Assembly: GCA_023264815.1 (NCBI GenBank) | Contig: JAHFUZ010000037.1 | Location: forward strand, 1-33,352 | DNA: 33,352 nucleotides | Direction: 5' to 3' | Source: Arthrobacter sp. | GTDB lineage: Bacteria; Actinomycetota; Actinomycetes; Actinomycetales; Micrococcaceae | In this document: one piece after another, positions 18,431 to 27,629 of the stretch | How the letters are laid out: the number at the start of each line of letters is the position of its first letter | How positions within the stretch are numbered: the first letter of the stretch is position 1 | Program-made: the position numbers and the translations under genes | The notes under the pieces: model-generated | Seen by the model: the letters and a program-made list of their open reading frames with translations, nothing else | What the model was told of the DNA's origin: nothing | The model's database searches: none

Positions 18431-19588
18431 GTGCCGGTTTTCCCGCAGAACGCACCGCAGGAACCGCACGCGAGCGGCCGACGGCGGCCCGGCAGGCTGG
18501 CGCCCGTCGTTGGCAAAGCGCGCAAAATGCTCCAGAACGCCCTGGCGGAGGCCGGTTATCCGGCCCACGTGCTGGTGGCCTGCAGTGGCGGCCCGGACTC
18601 CCTGGCGCTCGCCGCCGTAGCCGCCTACTTCGCCCGCCGCGGGCACGTTGACGGGCATCGGCTCACAGTGGGCGCCGTGGTGGTGGACCATCAGCTGCAG
18701 GAGGGGTCGGCGCAGGTGGCTGCCGCCGCCGCGCAGGCCCTGGCGGAACTGGGGCTCTCCCCGGTGGAGGTCCGGACCGTGGACGTTGCCCCCACCGGCA
18801 TGGGCCCGGAAGCCGCCGCACGGGATGCCCGCCATGCCGCCCTGGAAGCCGCTGCCCGCGAGCAGGAAGCCGCCGCCATCCTGCTCGGCCACACCATGGA
18901 TGACCAGGCTGAGCAGGTCCTCCTGGGGCTGGCCCGGGGCTCGGGCACCCGCTCGCTCGCCGGAATGCGGCCTGCCCGAGGTCTCCTGCTCCGGCCCTTC
19001 CTGGGCCTCCGCCGCCAGGACACCCTGGAAATCTGCCATGTTGAGGAACTGGAACCCTGGCACGATCCCAGCAACGCGGACCCGTCGTTCGCCCGCTCCC
19101 GGACCCGGGTGGAAGTGCTGCCGATGCTGGAGGACAAGCTCGGGCCGGGGGTGGCCGAATCGCTGGCCAGGACAGCCTCGATCCTGCAGCTGGACGCGGA
19201 TTACCTGGAGGACGTGGCAGAACGCACATATGCGGATTTGGCGCAGCGCTCAGGAATGGAAATCAGCCTCCCGGAGGACGCCCTCGGCGGCCTTTCCCCA
19301 GCCATCAGGTTCCGGGTCATTGCCAAGGCAGCGGCCGACGTCGGGGGCCAACAACCCAGCTACCAGCGCCTGCTGGCCGCTGAAGCACTGCTGCGCCGGC
19401 ACGGTTCCGCCGGTCCCGTGGAGCTCCCCGGCGGGGTGAACGTGTACCGGCTGTCGCTGGCACAGCTGGATGCCGCCGGCCGGCGGCGCAGGACGGGGGA
19501 GGCGCCCGACGACGGCACTTCCGTTCCCCGCGAGGCCGCCCGCTGTGGGAAGCTAGTATTCCGGCCTCAAAAACCGCCCCAAGAATAG
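18431..19588 (+). CDS. tilS: tRNA(Ile)-lysidine synthetase
   Basis: Adds lysine to C34 of the tRNA-Ile CAU anticodon using ATP, so the tRNA reads AUA and accepts Ile. This is an essential modification. The 385-aa protein has an N-type ATP pyrophosphatase domain with the PP-loop SGGPDS (52-57) in LVACSGGPDSLALAA, GHTMDDQAEQVLLGLARGSG, and the RPFLGLRR segment. The C-terminal part is short compared with E. coli (432 aa). Its GTG start follows directly on the TAG of the metalloprotease gene, which indicates translational coupling. The first ~30 residues are Pro/Arg-rich and could be skipped if a later start is used. Confidence 0.94.
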   Translation: MPVFPQNAPQEPHASGRRRPGRLAPVVGKARKMLQNALAEAGYPAHVLVACSGGPDSLALAAVAAYFARRGHVDGHRLTVGAVVVDHQLQEGSAQVAAAAAQALAELGLSPVEVRTVDVAPTGMGPEAAARDARHAALEAAAREQEAAAILLGHTMDDQAEQVLLGLARGSGTRSLAGMRPARGLLLRPFLGLRRQDTLEICHVEELEPWHDPSNADPSFARSRTRVEVLPMLEDKLGPGVAESLARTASILQLDADYLEDVAERTYADLAQRSGMEISLPEDALGGLSPAIRFRVIAKAAADVGGQQPSYQRLLAAEALLRRHGSAGPVELPGGVNVYRLSLAQLDAAGRRRRTGEAPDDGTSVPREAARCGKLVFRPQKPPQE

Positions 19589-19618
19589 TCGCACCCCGCA
19601 TCTACACAGGAGCCATTG

Positions 19619-20170
19619 GTGGATTCAAACGACGTCCAGGCAGACCTCAAGCACGTTCTCTACACCAAGGAACAGATCCAACAGCGGATCACAGAACTCG
19701 CTGCCGAGATCGACAAGGACTACGAAGGCCGCGAAATCCTCGTTGTCGGCGTGCTCAAGGGCGCCGTGATGGTCATGGCAGACCTCGCCAGGGCGCTCCA
19801 CAGCCACGTGTCGATGGACTGGATGGCAGTGTCCTCCTATGGCTCCGGCACGCAGTCCTCCGGCGTGGTCCGCATCCTCAAGGACCTCGACACGGACCTC
19901 ATGGGCAAGGACGTCCTGATCGTTGAAGACATCATCGACTCCGGCCTGACCCTGTCCTGGCTCAAGACCAACCTGGAATCCCGCGGCACCGCCTCCGTGG
20001 AGATCTGCACTGCTTTCCGCAAGCCCACGGCTGCCAAGGTGGAGATCGACGTCAAGTACGTCGGCTACGACATCCCCAACGAATTCGTGGTGGGCTACGG
20101 CCTGGACTACGCCGAGAAGTACCGCAACCTGGACTTCGTCGGCACCCTCGCCCCGCACGTCTACGAGTAA
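19619..20170 (+). CDS. hpt: Hypoxanthine phosphoribosyltransferase
   Basis: Salvages hypoxanthine (and guanine) to IMP/GMP with PRPP. The 183-residue protein is the standard length. The PRPP-binding loop VEDIIDSGLTL (~102-112) and the flanking VLVVGVLKGAVMV and SYGSGTQSSG segments are intact. GTG 19619 is taken as the start because AGGAG (19608-19612) is 6 nt upstream. The TTG just before it leaves only 3 nt. It follows tilS by 30 bp and precedes ftsH by 249 bp, reproducing the tilS-hpt-ftsH order conserved in many bacteria. Confidence 0.96.
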   Translation: MDSNDVQADLKHVLYTKEQIQQRITELAAEIDKDYEGREILVVGVLKGAVMVMADLARALHSHVSMDWMAVSSYGSGTQSSGVVRILKDLDTDLMGKDVLIVEDIIDSGLTLSWLKTNLESRGTASVEICTAFRKPTAAKVEIDVKYVGYDIPNEFVVGYGLDYAEKYRNLDFVGTLAPHVYE

Positions 20171-20419
20171 GCTTCCTCCCGCCGAGATGGCACGCCACGG
20201 CAGTCCCGCCCCCGCGGACTGCCGTGACGTGCCATCTCGCGGCATTTAAGCCGGAGCCCTCGCCTACCCGCTGCTGCTACGCCCACAGGGAACTTTTGCC
20301 CAGCATCGTGCGTGAATTACTCCGAACGGTGTATAGCTAGTAGCTGATGCAGCACCACACGCGCGCAGAACACTCGCCGTGCAGCACTACCAGGAGGGAC
20401 GGGGCCAGCCCCCGAACAG
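20171..20419. promoter_or_regulatory. hpt-ftsH intergenic region
   Basis: Contains a 23-bp palindrome (20184-20238), then a probable ftsH promoter -10 TATAGC (20332-20337) in an AT-richer stretch, GTGTATAGCTAGTAGC. No strong -35 is seen at 17 bp. The leader of roughly 75 nt ends with GGAGGGACGGGG, somewhat far from the ftsH ATG. Nothing else is recognised. Confidence 0.45.
20184..20238. repeat. 23-bp palindrome downstream of hpt
   Basis: GAGATGGCACGCCACGGCAG... (20184-20206) is complementary to 20216-20238 at 22 of 23 positions around a 9-nt loop of C and G. No T-tract follows. It could act as the hpt transcript end or be a dispersed palindromic element. It is not related in sequence to the repeat at 109-187. 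Confidence 0.65.
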
Positions 20420-22486
20420 ATGAAAGCTAAGAGTTTCTTCAAAGGCCCGGGCATCTGGATCGTTGTTGTGATCGTCATGCTCCTTGTGGCCTTTGCAACG
20501 CTGGCTCCCGGCGGTGCCGCGCGGATCGACACCGACAAGGGCCTTGAGCTCCTCGCCGACACCGGCAAGGTTGAGCAGGCGAAGATTTTCGACGGTGAGA
20601 ACCGTGTGGACCTGGTCCTGAAGGACAGCTACAACGTCGACGGCCAGGACAAGGGCAAGTCCGTCCAGTTCTTCTTCGTCGACGCCCGCGCTGCCGACGT
20701 CGTTAAGGCAGTCACCGACTCCAAACCGGCCAACGGCTACACGGACCAGCCGATCGAAAGCAACTGGTTCTCCGGCCTGCTCTCCCTGCTGATCCCGGTG
20801 ATCCTGCTCGGCGCACTGTTCTGGTTCCTGATGACCCGCATGCAGGGCGGCGGCTCCAAGATCATGCAGTTCGGCAAGTCCAAGGCAAAAATGGTCAGCA
20901 AGGACATGCCCCAGGTGACCTTCGTTGACGTCGCCGGTGCCGACGAAGCGGTGGAGGAACTCCAGGAGATCAAGGAGTTCCTGCAGGAACCCGCCAAGTT
21001 CCAGGCCGTGGGCGCCAAGATCCCCAAGGGCGTGCTGCTGTACGGCCCTCCCGGTACCGGTAAGACCCTCCTGGCCCGCGCCGTCGCCGGCGAGGCAGGC
21101 GTGCCGTTCTTCTCAATCTCCGGCTCGGACTTCGTGGAAATGTTCGTCGGTGTGGGCGCGTCCCGTGTCCGCGACCTCTTCGAGCAGGCGAAAGCCAACT
21201 CGCCCGCCATCATCTTCGTGGACGAGATCGACGCCGTCGGCCGCCACCGCGGCGCCGGCATCGGCGGCGGCAACGACGAACGCGAGCAGACCCTCAACCA
21301 GCTGCTGGTGGAAATGGACGGCTTCGACGTCAAGACCAACGTCATCCTCATCGCGGCCACCAACCGCCCGGACGTCCTGGATCCGGCACTGCTCCGCCCG
21401 GGCCGCTTCGACCGCCAGATCACCGTTGAAGCGCCGGACCTGATCGGCCGTGAACAGATCCTCAGTGTGCACGCCAAGGGCAAGCCCATGGCCCAGGGCG
21501 TCGACCTCAAGGCCGTGGCCAAGAAGACGCCCGGCTACACCGGTGCGGACCTCGCCAATGTGCTTAACGAAGCCGCACTGCTGACGGCCCGCTCCAACGC
21601 CAACCTCATCGACGACCGCGCCCTGGACGAGGCCATTGACCGCGTCATGGCCGGTCCGCAGAAACGCAGCCGCGTCATGAAGGAACACGAACGCAAGATC
21701 ACCGCGTACCACGAAGGCGGCCACGCCCTGGTGGCTGCGGCGCTGCGTAACTCCGCCCCGGTCACCAAGATCACCATCCTGCCCCGCGGCCGTGCCCTGG
21801 GCTACACCATGGTGGTGCCGGACAACGACAAGTACTCCGTGACCCGCAACGAGCTGCTGGACCAGATGGCCTATGCCATGGGCGGCCGCGTGGCCGAGGA
21901 GATTGTCTTCCATGACCCGTCCACCGGTGCGTCCAACGACATCGAAAAGGCCACCGCCACGGCCCGCAAGATGGTCACCGAGTACGGCATGAGCGAACGG
22001 GTGGGTGCTGTCCGCCTGGGCCAGGGCGGCGGCGAGCCCTTCCTGGGCCGCGATGCCGGACACGAGCGCAACTACTCGGACCAGATCGCCTACGTGGTGG
22101 ACGAGGAAGTCCGCCGCCTGATCGACCAGGCACACGACGAGGCCTACGCCATCCTGACCGAAAACCGCGACGTCCTGGACCAGTTGGCCCTGGAGCTCCT
22201 GGAACGGGAAACCCTGAACCAGGCCGAGATCGCCGAGATTTTCAGCGACATCCGCAAGCGTGACTTCCGCGAGGTTTGGCTCTCCAAGGAGACCCGCCCG
22301 GTGCAGCAGGCCGGCCCCGTGGAATCCCGCCAGGAACGGGCGGAACGCGAAGCCCAGGAGGAAGCCAAGCAGGCCCGGCTCGACGAGCCGCTGGACGCCC
22401 AGCCCCCGCACCCGCAGGGTGTGCCGGAGGATGCCCCCTTCCAGGACGGCATCCCCGACTCGGGGCCCGACGCCCTGCGCGGCTAA
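20420..22486 (+). CDS. ftsH: ATP-dependent zinc metalloprotease FtsH
   Basis: A membrane-anchored hexameric AAA+ protease that degrades misfolded membrane proteins and regulators. The 688-aa protein has membrane helix 1 (~11-29), an extracytoplasmic domain, and membrane helix 2 (~119-139). The AAA module has Walker A GPPGTGKT (209-216), Walker B IIFVDEID and the second region of homology [20 protein letters not shown] (20 residues). The M41 protease has HEGGH (431-435), with the third zinc ligand Asp ~507. A Glu/Gln/Pro-rich tail of about 60 residues is probably disordered. ATG 20420 gives the family N-terminus. Its TAA stop overlaps a candidate -10 of folE. Confidence 0.98.
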   Translation: MKAKSFFKGPGIWIVVVIVMLLVAFATLAPGGAARIDTDKGLELLADTGKVEQAKIFDGENRVDLVLKDSYNVDGQDKGKSVQFFFVDARAADVVKAVTDSKPANGYTDQPIESNWFSGLLSLLIPVILLGALFWFLMTRMQGGGSKIMQFGKSKAKMVSKDMPQVTFVDVAGADEAVEELQEIKEFLQEPAKFQAVGAKIPKGVLLYGPPGTGKTLLARAVAGEAGVPFFSISGSDFVEMFVGVGASRVRDLFEQAKANSPAIIFVDEIDAVGRHRGAGIGGGNDEREQTLNQLLVEMDGFDVKTNVILIAATNRPDVLDPALLRPGRFDRQITVEAPDLIGREQILSVHAKGKPMAQGVDLKAVAKKTPGYTGADLANVLNEAALLTARSNANLIDDRALDEAIDRVMAGPQKRSRVMKEHERKITAYHEGGHALVAAALRNSAPVTKITILPRGRALGYTMVVPDNDKYSVTRNELLDQMAYAMGGRVAEEIVFHDPSTGASNDIEKATATARKMVTEYGMSERVGAVRLGQGGGEPFLGRDAGHERNYSDQIAYVVDEEVRRLIDQAHDEAYAILTENRDVLDQLALELLERETLNQAEIAEIFSDIRKRDFREVWLSKETRPVQQAGPVESRQERAEREAQEEAKQARLDEPLDAQPPHPQGVPEDAPFQDGIPDSGPDALRG

Positions 22487-22496
22487 GCTTTCTTCT
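22484..22496 (+). promoter_or_regulatory. -10 element for leaderless folE, built on ftsH stop
   Basis: TAAGCT (22484-22489) fits TAnnnT and includes the TAA stop codon of ftsH. Seven bases (TTCTTCT) separate it from the folE GTG, and no Shine-Dalgarno is present. This is the geometry of leaderless actinobacterial promoters. No -35 is recognised. Confidence 0.45.
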
Positions 22497-23141
22497 GTGA
22501 ATCACTTCGACGACGACGACGCCCACGCTTCCGCCGGACTCCCGGCGGAAGACGGATCCCACCACCAAAAGCACGAAAAGGTGGACCGGCCCCGGATTGA
22601 AGCTGCAGTGCGCGAAATCCTGCTGGCCATCGGCGAGGACCCGGACCGCGGCGGACTGGTGGACACCCCCAAGCGCGTGGCCAAGGCCTATGCGGAGGTG
22701 TTCGCCGGGCTGCACCACGACCCCGCCGACGTCCTGTCCACCACCTTCGACCTGGACCACGAGGAACTGGTCCTGGTCAAGGACATCCCGTTTTACTCCA
22801 CGTGCGAGCACCACCTGGTGCCGTTTCACGGGGTGGCCCACGTGGGTTACATTCCCTCGCATGACGGCAAAGTGACCGGGCTCAGCAAGCTGGCCCGGCT
22901 GGTGGATATCTACGCCCGGCGCCCACAGGTGCAGGAACGGCTCACCACGGAGATCGTTGAGGCGATGGTCCGCCACCTCAAGCCGCGGGGCGCGATCGTT
23001 GTTGTCGAATGCGAACACATGTGCATGTCGATGCGCGGTATCCGCAAGCCCGGTGCCAAGACCGTCACCAGCGCAGTGCGCGGGCAGCTCCATGACCCGG
23101 CCACCCGCGCCGAGGCCATGAGCCTCATCCTCGGAAGGTAA
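22497..23141 (+). CDS. folE: GTP cyclohydrolase I
   Basis: Catalyses GTP to 7,8-dihydroneopterin triphosphate, the first step of tetrahydrofolate synthesis. The 214-aa protein has a short acidic and His-rich N-terminus, then the T-fold catalytic domain. The zinc ligands are visible: C103 and H106 in CEHHLVPF, and C176 in [22 protein letters not shown] is the family N-terminal signature. The start is GTG 22497, 10 bp after the ftsH stop, without a ribosome site. It begins the folE-folP-folB-folK run. Confidence 0.97.
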   Translation: MNHFDDDDAHASAGLPAEDGSHHQKHEKVDRPRIEAAVREILLAIGEDPDRGGLVDTPKRVAKAYAEVFAGLHHDPADVLSTTFDLDHEELVLVKDIPFYSTCEHHLVPFHGVAHVGYIPSHDGKVTGLSKLARLVDIYARRPQVQERLTTEIVEAMVRHLKPRGAIVVVECEHMCMSMRGIRKPGAKTVTSAVRGQLHDPATRAEAMSLILGR

Positions 23142-23151
23142 GTATCAGACC

Positions 23152-24072
23152 ATGGACTCATTAGCTGCAGCCCCGGGAACCGGGCCCGCAACATCCCCGT
23201 TGCCCATCCTGCGCAAACCGCGCCCGGGCGCGAAATTCGCAGACCTGCCCACCGACCGCACCCTGGTGATGGGCATCCTGAATGTGACACCGGATTCCTT
23301 CAGCGACGGCGGCAGGCACGCCACGGCGGACACCGCGATCGCCGCCGGCCTGCGGATGTTCTACGCCGGAGCGGACATCATTGACGTGGGCGGCGAATCC
23401 ACCCGCCCCGGCGCCGAGGACGTCAGCCCCGACGAAGAACAGCGCAGGGTGGTCCCCGTCATCGAGGCCCTGGTCAAGGCCGGCGCCTTGGTGTCCATCG
23501 ACACCACCCACACCGCCACGGCTGCGGCCGCCCTCAAGGCAGGGGCCGCCATCATCAACGACGTCTCCGGCCTCACCATGGAGCCTGAAATGGCCGAGCT
23601 GGTCGCCGCGTCCAAGGTGCCCTACATCCTGACGCACCGCCGCGGCGACGCCCGCACCATGAATTCGCTGGCCGAGTACAAGGACGTGGCCGGCGAAGTG
23701 GTGGCGGAGCTGGCCGGCGTGCGTGACAAGCTCTATGCGGCCGGCGTGACGCCGGACCAGATCATTGTTGATCCCGGCCTGGGCTTCGCCAAGAACGATG
23801 CCCAGAACTGGGAGCTCCTGCAGAACCTGGACCAGCTGGACAGCCTGGGGCACCGGGTCCTGGTGGCAGCGTCCCGCAAGCGGTTCCTGGGCACGCTGCT
23901 GACGGTTGCCGGCAAGTCCGCCGCGCCGGATGAACGTGACGCCGCAACCGCTGCCATCACCGCCATCAGCGCCTTCCGGGGCGCCTGGGCAGTCCGCGTG
24001 CACGACGTCGGATCCAGCCTTGACGCTGTTAAAGTCGCCGCGCGCGTGGCGGCCGCCCGCACCACAGACTAG
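23152..24072 (+). CDS. folP: Dihydropteroate synthase
   Basis: Joins 6-hydroxymethyl-dihydropterin diphosphate to p-aminobenzoate and is the sulfonamide target. The 306-aa TIM-barrel protein has the signature GILNVTPDSFSDGG (41-54), then VGGESTRPGAE (pABA/sulfa loop 2), SIDTTHTATA, INDVSGL, and a C-terminal RVHDVGSS. All expected pterin-binding motifs are present, with a ~30-residue N-terminal extension. ATG 23152 follows folE by 10 bp with GGAAGG upstream. It is co-transcribed with folE and folB. Confidence 0.97.
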   Translation: MDSLAAAPGTGPATSPLPILRKPRPGAKFADLPTDRTLVMGILNVTPDSFSDGGRHATADTAIAAGLRMFYAGADIIDVGGESTRPGAEDVSPDEEQRRVVPVIEALVKAGALVSIDTTHTATAAAALKAGAAIINDVSGLTMEPEMAELVAASKVPYILTHRRGDARTMNSLAEYKDVAGEVVAELAGVRDKLYAAGVTPDQIIVDPGLGFAKNDAQNWELLQNLDQLDSLGHRVLVAASRKRFLGTLLTVAGKSAAPDERDAATAAITAISAFRGAWAVRVHDVGSSLDAVKVAARVAAARTTD

Positions 24073-24085
24073 GGCCGGGGGACCC

Positions 24086-24478
24086 ATGGACAGGATTTCG
24101 CTGAGCGGTGTCACCGCCGTCGGCCATCACGGCGTGTTCGACTTCGAGCGCCGCGAAGGCCAGCCCTTCGTGGTGGATGCGGTCCTGCACCTGGACTTCG
24201 CCCAGGCCGCGGAATCCGACGACGTCCGGGACACGGCACATTACGGCGAAGTGGCTGAACGGATCAAGGACTGGATCACCGGGGAGCCACTGAACCTGAT
24301 CGAGGCCCTCGCCGTCCGGATCGCCGATGACCTGCTGGCCAGCTTCACCATCGAGGCTGTGGACATCACCGTCCACAAACCGCAGGCGCCCATCGAGGTG
24401 CCTTTCGGGGACGTGGCCGTCAGCGTGCACCGGGCCCGGCCGCAGCTGGCCACAACAAACGATGCGGTACGCCCATGA
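24086..24478 (+). CDS. folB: Dihydroneopterin aldolase
   Basis: Cleaves 7,8-dihydroneopterin to 6-hydroxymethyl-dihydropterin and glycolaldehyde. The 130-aa T-fold protein has GVTAVGHHGVFDFERREGQPFVVD split across the standard N-terminal strand region (residues ~7-31), the substrate Glu in NLIEALAVRIADDLL, and the C-terminal VTVHKPQAPI-like strand (here ITVHKPQAPI). ATG 24086 has GGGGGAC upstream and lies 13 bp after folP. The longer open frame overlapping folP is not used. The end overlaps folK by ATGA. Confidence 0.96.
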   Translation: MDRISLSGVTAVGHHGVFDFERREGQPFVVDAVLHLDFAQAAESDDVRDTAHYGEVAERIKDWITGEPLNLIEALAVRIADDLLASFTIEAVDITVHKPQAPIEVPFGDVAVSVHRARPQLATTNDAVRP

Positions 24479-25011
24479 GCGGTTACACCAAAGCTGTCCT
24501 GGCGCTCGGCAGCAACCTGGGCGAGCGGAACGACACCCTCTCGGCAGCGGTTGCGGACCTCGTGGACCCTCCCGAGGTGCGGCTGCTGGCTGTTTCCCCC
24601 GTGGTCCAGACCAAGCCGGTGGGCGGTCCGCCCGGCCAGCCCGACTTCCTGAACATGGTGATGACGGTGGAGACCACACTGTCCCCTGAGGCCCTCCTGG
24701 CACACTGCCACGCGGTGGAAAACAAGCACCACCGGGTCCGGGAAGTGCACTGGGGTCCCCGGACGCTCGATGTCGACATCATCGCCTACGGCGACGTCAC
24801 CAGCGACGACCCGGTCCTGACGTTGCCGCATCCGCGCGCCGCCGAACGTGCCTTCGTCCTGTATCCCTGGTCCCTGATCGACCCGGCGGCGACGCTGGGC
24901 GGGGAACGGATCACTGAACTGGCCGCCCGCGCCGCGGACCTCGCCGACATCCTCCCGTTTGACGGTTTCGGCGACTACGACGGTGCCCCCACCGCAGGGG
25001 CGGTTGAATAG
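24475..25011 (+). CDS. folK: HPPK, 6-hydroxymethyl-dihydropterin pyrophosphokinase
   Basis: Transfers pyrophosphate from ATP to 6-hydroxymethyl-dihydropterin, giving the substrate of FolP. The 178-aa protein starts with the family strand AVLALGSNLGERNDTL (7-22). It contains the magnesium-binding signature WGPRTLDVDII (93-103, D99 and D101) and LPHPRAAERAFVL. The ATG overlaps the folB stop (ATGA), implying translational coupling. The C-terminus has an extra ~25 residues ending in an acidic, Tyr/Gly-containing tail. Confidence 0.96.
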   Translation: MSGYTKAVLALGSNLGERNDTLSAAVADLVDPPEVRLLAVSPVVQTKPVGGPPGQPDFLNMVMTVETTLSPEALLAHCHAVENKHHRVREVHWGPRTLDVDIIAYGDVTSDDPVLTLPHPRAAERAFVLYPWSLIDPAATLGGERITELAARAADLADILPFDGFGDYDGAPTAGAVE

Positions 25012-25013
25012 CC

Positions 25014-25547
25014 ATGAAGCCCATCAACCCCCTGCGGCTCCTGTTCATCGGGCTGGTCCTGACAGTGGCCGGCTGGTCGGCCACTGTGGTGACCACGCGG
25101 TACAGCATGGCCACTCCGGTCCTGCCGGCCACGGCGCTGGCCACCATGGGGGTCATCGTGGCCATCACCCTGGTTCTTGGCATCCGGGTGCTGCGCTGGC
25201 GCAGCAGCGCCAAGCGCACCAAGGCCCTGGACCCGCTCCTCGCGGCGCGGACACTGGTTCTGGCCCAGGCCTGCGCCTACGCCGGGACCGTGCTGCTTGG
25301 CTGGCACGCCGGAATCTTCCTGGACCAGCTGCGCATCTGGAACCTGCGCAGCGACCAGGGCATCACGTGGGTGGCCATCACCATGGCCGCCGGCGGCCTG
25401 GTGATGATCGTGGTGGGCATGCTGGTGGAGAGGTTCTGCAGAATCCCGCCCGAGGACAGCGATGCCGCGCCCGGCGACGGGAAACCGGGCCGCGGGGTAC
25501 GCGGGGAAGCTGCAGGGGAAGGCGAATATGCATACGGAGGCGATTGA
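25014..25547 (+). CDS. DUF3180-family membrane protein
   Basis: A 177-aa protein with four predicted membrane helices (~8-28, 36-58, 82-103 and 121-142) and a hydrophilic C-terminal tail. The DUF3180 family is found beside folK in actinobacteria, and its function is unknown. ATG 25014 is 2 bp after the folK stop. The end overlaps the next gene by 20 bp, so the folate genes and the membrane proteins form one transcript. Confidence 0.85.
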   Translation: MKPINPLRLLFIGLVLTVAGWSATVVTTRYSMATPVLPATALATMGVIVAITLVLGIRVLRWRSSAKRTKALDPLLAARTLVLAQACAYAGTVLLGWHAGIFLDQLRIWNLRSDQGITWVAITMAAGGLVMIVVGMLVERFCRIPPEDSDAAPGDGKPGRGVRGEAAGEGEYAYGGD

Positions 25548-26040
25548 TCCGCCCGGAATAACCTGGCAGCGTGTGTCGCCGAAGTACGTCACCGTCAGGC
25601 TGGTGCAATGGGCCATCGGCAATGTGGCCGCCGTGCTCGTCCTGAGCCTGCCCCTCGTTTTTGTCCAGCTCGGGTGGTGGCGGTGGCCGCCGCTGTGGCT
25701 TGCCGTGACTGTTCCGGCGGCCACCCTGCTCCTGGCCATCTGGCGGCTGCTGCTGATCCCGCGCCAGGTCCGCGCCATCGGTTACGCCGAGCGTGATGAT
25801 GACCTGCTGATCCGCAGCGGCATCTTTTTCCAGCGGACCATGGCGGTTCCGTACGGCCGCATGCAGTACGTGGACATCGGCGTGGGTCCCGTGGAGCGCG
25901 GGCTGGGGCTGTGCACGCTCAAACTCCACACCGCGTCGCCCGGCACCAACGCCACCCTCCCCGGCCTGCCCGCCGGGGAGGGGGCGCGGCTCCGCGAGCA
26001 GCTCGCTGCCCGCGGCGAAGCCAGGCTGGCAGGGCTGTGA
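25528..26040 (+). CDS. PH-domain membrane protein (YdbS-like)
   Basis: A 170-aa protein with two N-terminal membrane helices (~28-47 and 55-77) followed by one bacterial PH-like domain (bPH2, formerly DUF304) at ~80-165. The domain shows the family strand-turn DLLIRSGIFFQRTMAVPY and RMQYVDIGVGPVERGLGL. Its size matches the YdbS half of Bacillus YdbS/YdbT pairs. ATG 25528 with GGGGAAGG upstream is preferred over the longer open frame inside the DUF3180 gene. It is coupled to the next PH gene by a GTGA overlap. Its role is unknown; effects on peptide resistance and envelope have been proposed for relatives. Confidence 0.87.
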   Translation: MHTEAIDPPGITWQRVSPKYVTVRLVQWAIGNVAAVLVLSLPLVFVQLGWWRWPPLWLAVTVPAATLLLAIWRLLLIPRQVRAIGYAERDDDLLIRSGIFFQRTMAVPYGRMQYVDIGVGPVERGLGLCTLKLHTASPGTNATLPGLPAGEGARLREQLAARGEARLAGL

Positions 26041-27629
26041 CCGCTGACGTTCCGGGGCACGGCATGCCGGGCCCGGAGGCGCCGGCTGCGATTCCCGCGG
26101 CGTCCGGCACGGCGCCCGACGGCGAGTGGCTGCGGGTCCACCCGGCGTCGCCCTTTGTGCGTGGCTGGGTTGCCCTGGCCGCCATCTTTTTCTTCTTCGG
26201 CCGGGACATGTTCGAACGGATGCTCCAGGGCCGGCCCGTCTTCGAGCAGGAATTGGCCGGCCGCGCCCCCTGGCTCGTGGCGGGTGGCGGAATTGTCCTG
26301 GTGGTCACCGTGGTGGGCTTCATCCTGACCTGGTATTTCACCAAGTACCAGGTGTCCGAGGGCTATGTGCGGGTCAACTCCGGTTTCCTGTTCCGCCAGC
26401 AGCGGCAGGCCCGGCTGGACCGGGTACAGGCCATCGACATCGTCCAGCCACTGCTGGCCCGGATCTTCGGGCTGGCAGAACTTAAGTTCGAGGTGGCCGA
26501 CGCCGGCGAATCGGCCGTCAAACTGGCCTACCTGCGGATGGACGAGGCCAGGCAGCTCCGGGCCACCATCCTGGCGCGGGCCGCAGGTGTGGTCCCGGAC
26601 CCGGCCCGGCCGCTGGAGGCCCAGCCCGAGGCGCCCGAACATCAGGTACTGTCCGTGCCGCCGTCGCGCCTTGTCGGTTCGCTGCTGCTCAGCGAGCAGA
26701 GCTTCTTTGTGGTGCTGGGCGGCGTGGCCTCCGTGATCCTGTCCGCGGTGACCGAAAACCGCGGCTTCTACTTCTATCTGATCCCGGCGGCGCTGGGCCT
26801 GGCGGCGAGCTACTGGGGTTCGTTCAACAAGGGCTACAACTTCACCGCGGCCATTTCGCCGGACGGGATCCGGCTCCGCTACGGACTCCTGGACACTCAG
26901 GCGCAGACGCTCCCGCCCGGCAGGATCCAGGCGCTCAGAGTTTCCCAGCCGCCGCTTTGGCGGATCTTCGGCTGGTACCGGATCCAGGTCAATGTGGCAG
27001 GGTACGGCATCCTGGGCAGCGACGGCGAGGCGTCGCCGCGGACCACCCTGCTGCCGGTGGGCAAGCTCCCCGACGTGATGAGCATGCTGGCGCTGGTGCT
27101 CCCGGATCCCGGGACACCGGAGCCCGGCCGCGTGTTCGCTGCGGGGCTTGACGGGCTGGATTCCGACGGCGGATTTGTCACCACTCCGCGCCGCGCCCGC
27201 TTCCTGGCACCCCTGGGCTGGCGGCGCAACGGGTTTGCCGTGACCGGCACCGCCCTGCTGATCCGCTCGGGCCGGTGGTGGCGCCAGCTGGTTATGGTCC
27301 CGCACCAGCGCACCCAGTCGATGGCCCTGCACCAGGGCCCACTTGCCCGGCGGTTCAGGGTGGCGGACCTGGTCCTGCACACCACCACAGGGCCGGTTGC
27401 GGCGCGCCTGACCCAGGCAGGACTGGACGAGGCGCGGACCCTTTTTGACGAGCAGTCTGCCCGGGCACGGCTGGCACGCAAACGGCAGACCACCGAACAA
27501 TGGCTGGCAGCGGTGGGCGGGCCAGCCGTTGCGGTTGAGCGTGCCCCGGTGGTTGAGCCTGTCGAAACCAGTCCTGCCGAAACCCCAGTGGAAACGAATC
27601 ACCAACAGGAAGGCACCAACCGTGGCTAA
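26037..27629 (+). CDS. Multi-PH-domain membrane protein (YdbT-like)
   Basis: A 530-aa partner of the preceding protein. Three bPH2 repeats are visible: YVRVNSGFLFRQQRQARLD, then GIRLRYGLLDTQAQTLPPG, then ALLIRSGRWWRQLVMVPHQ. Pairs of membrane helices lie before the first (~38-60 and 80-100) and second (~220-260) repeats. The start is GTG 26037, overlapping the previous stop. The frame is open further upstream inside the neighbour but without family similarity. A Pro/Glu/Thr-rich tail ends the protein, and the end overlaps the DUF2520 gene by 8 bp. Confidence 0.87.
   Translation: MTADVPGHGMPGPEAPAAIPAASGTAPDGEWLRVHPASPFVRGWVALAAIFFFFGRDMFERMLQGRPVFEQELAGRAPWLVAGGGIVLVVTVVGFILTWYFTKYQVSEGYVRVNSGFLFRQQRQARLDRVQAIDIVQPLLARIFGLAELKFEVADAGESAVKLAYLRMDEARQLRATILARAAGVVPDPARPLEAQPEAPEHQVLSVPPSRLVGSLLLSEQSFFVVLGGVASVILSAVTENRGFYFYLIPAALGLAASYWGSFNKGYNFTAAISPDGIRLRYGLLDTQAQTLPPGRIQALRVSQPPLWRIFGWYRIQVNVAGYGILGSDGEASPRTTLLPVGKLPDVMSMLALVLPDPGTPEPGRVFAAGLDGLDSDGGFVTTPRRARFLAPLGWRRNGFAVTGTALLIRSGRWWRQLVMVPHQRTQSMALHQGPLARRFRVADLVLHTTTGPVAARLTQAGLDEARTLFDEQSARARLARKRQTTEQWLAAVGGPAVAVERAPVVEPVETSPAETPVETNHQQEGTNRG

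Noticed and set aside
17333..19063. 576-codon frame opposite the metalloprotease and tilS
   Set aside because: It spans two well-recognised genes and reads as His/Gly/Gln-rich noise.
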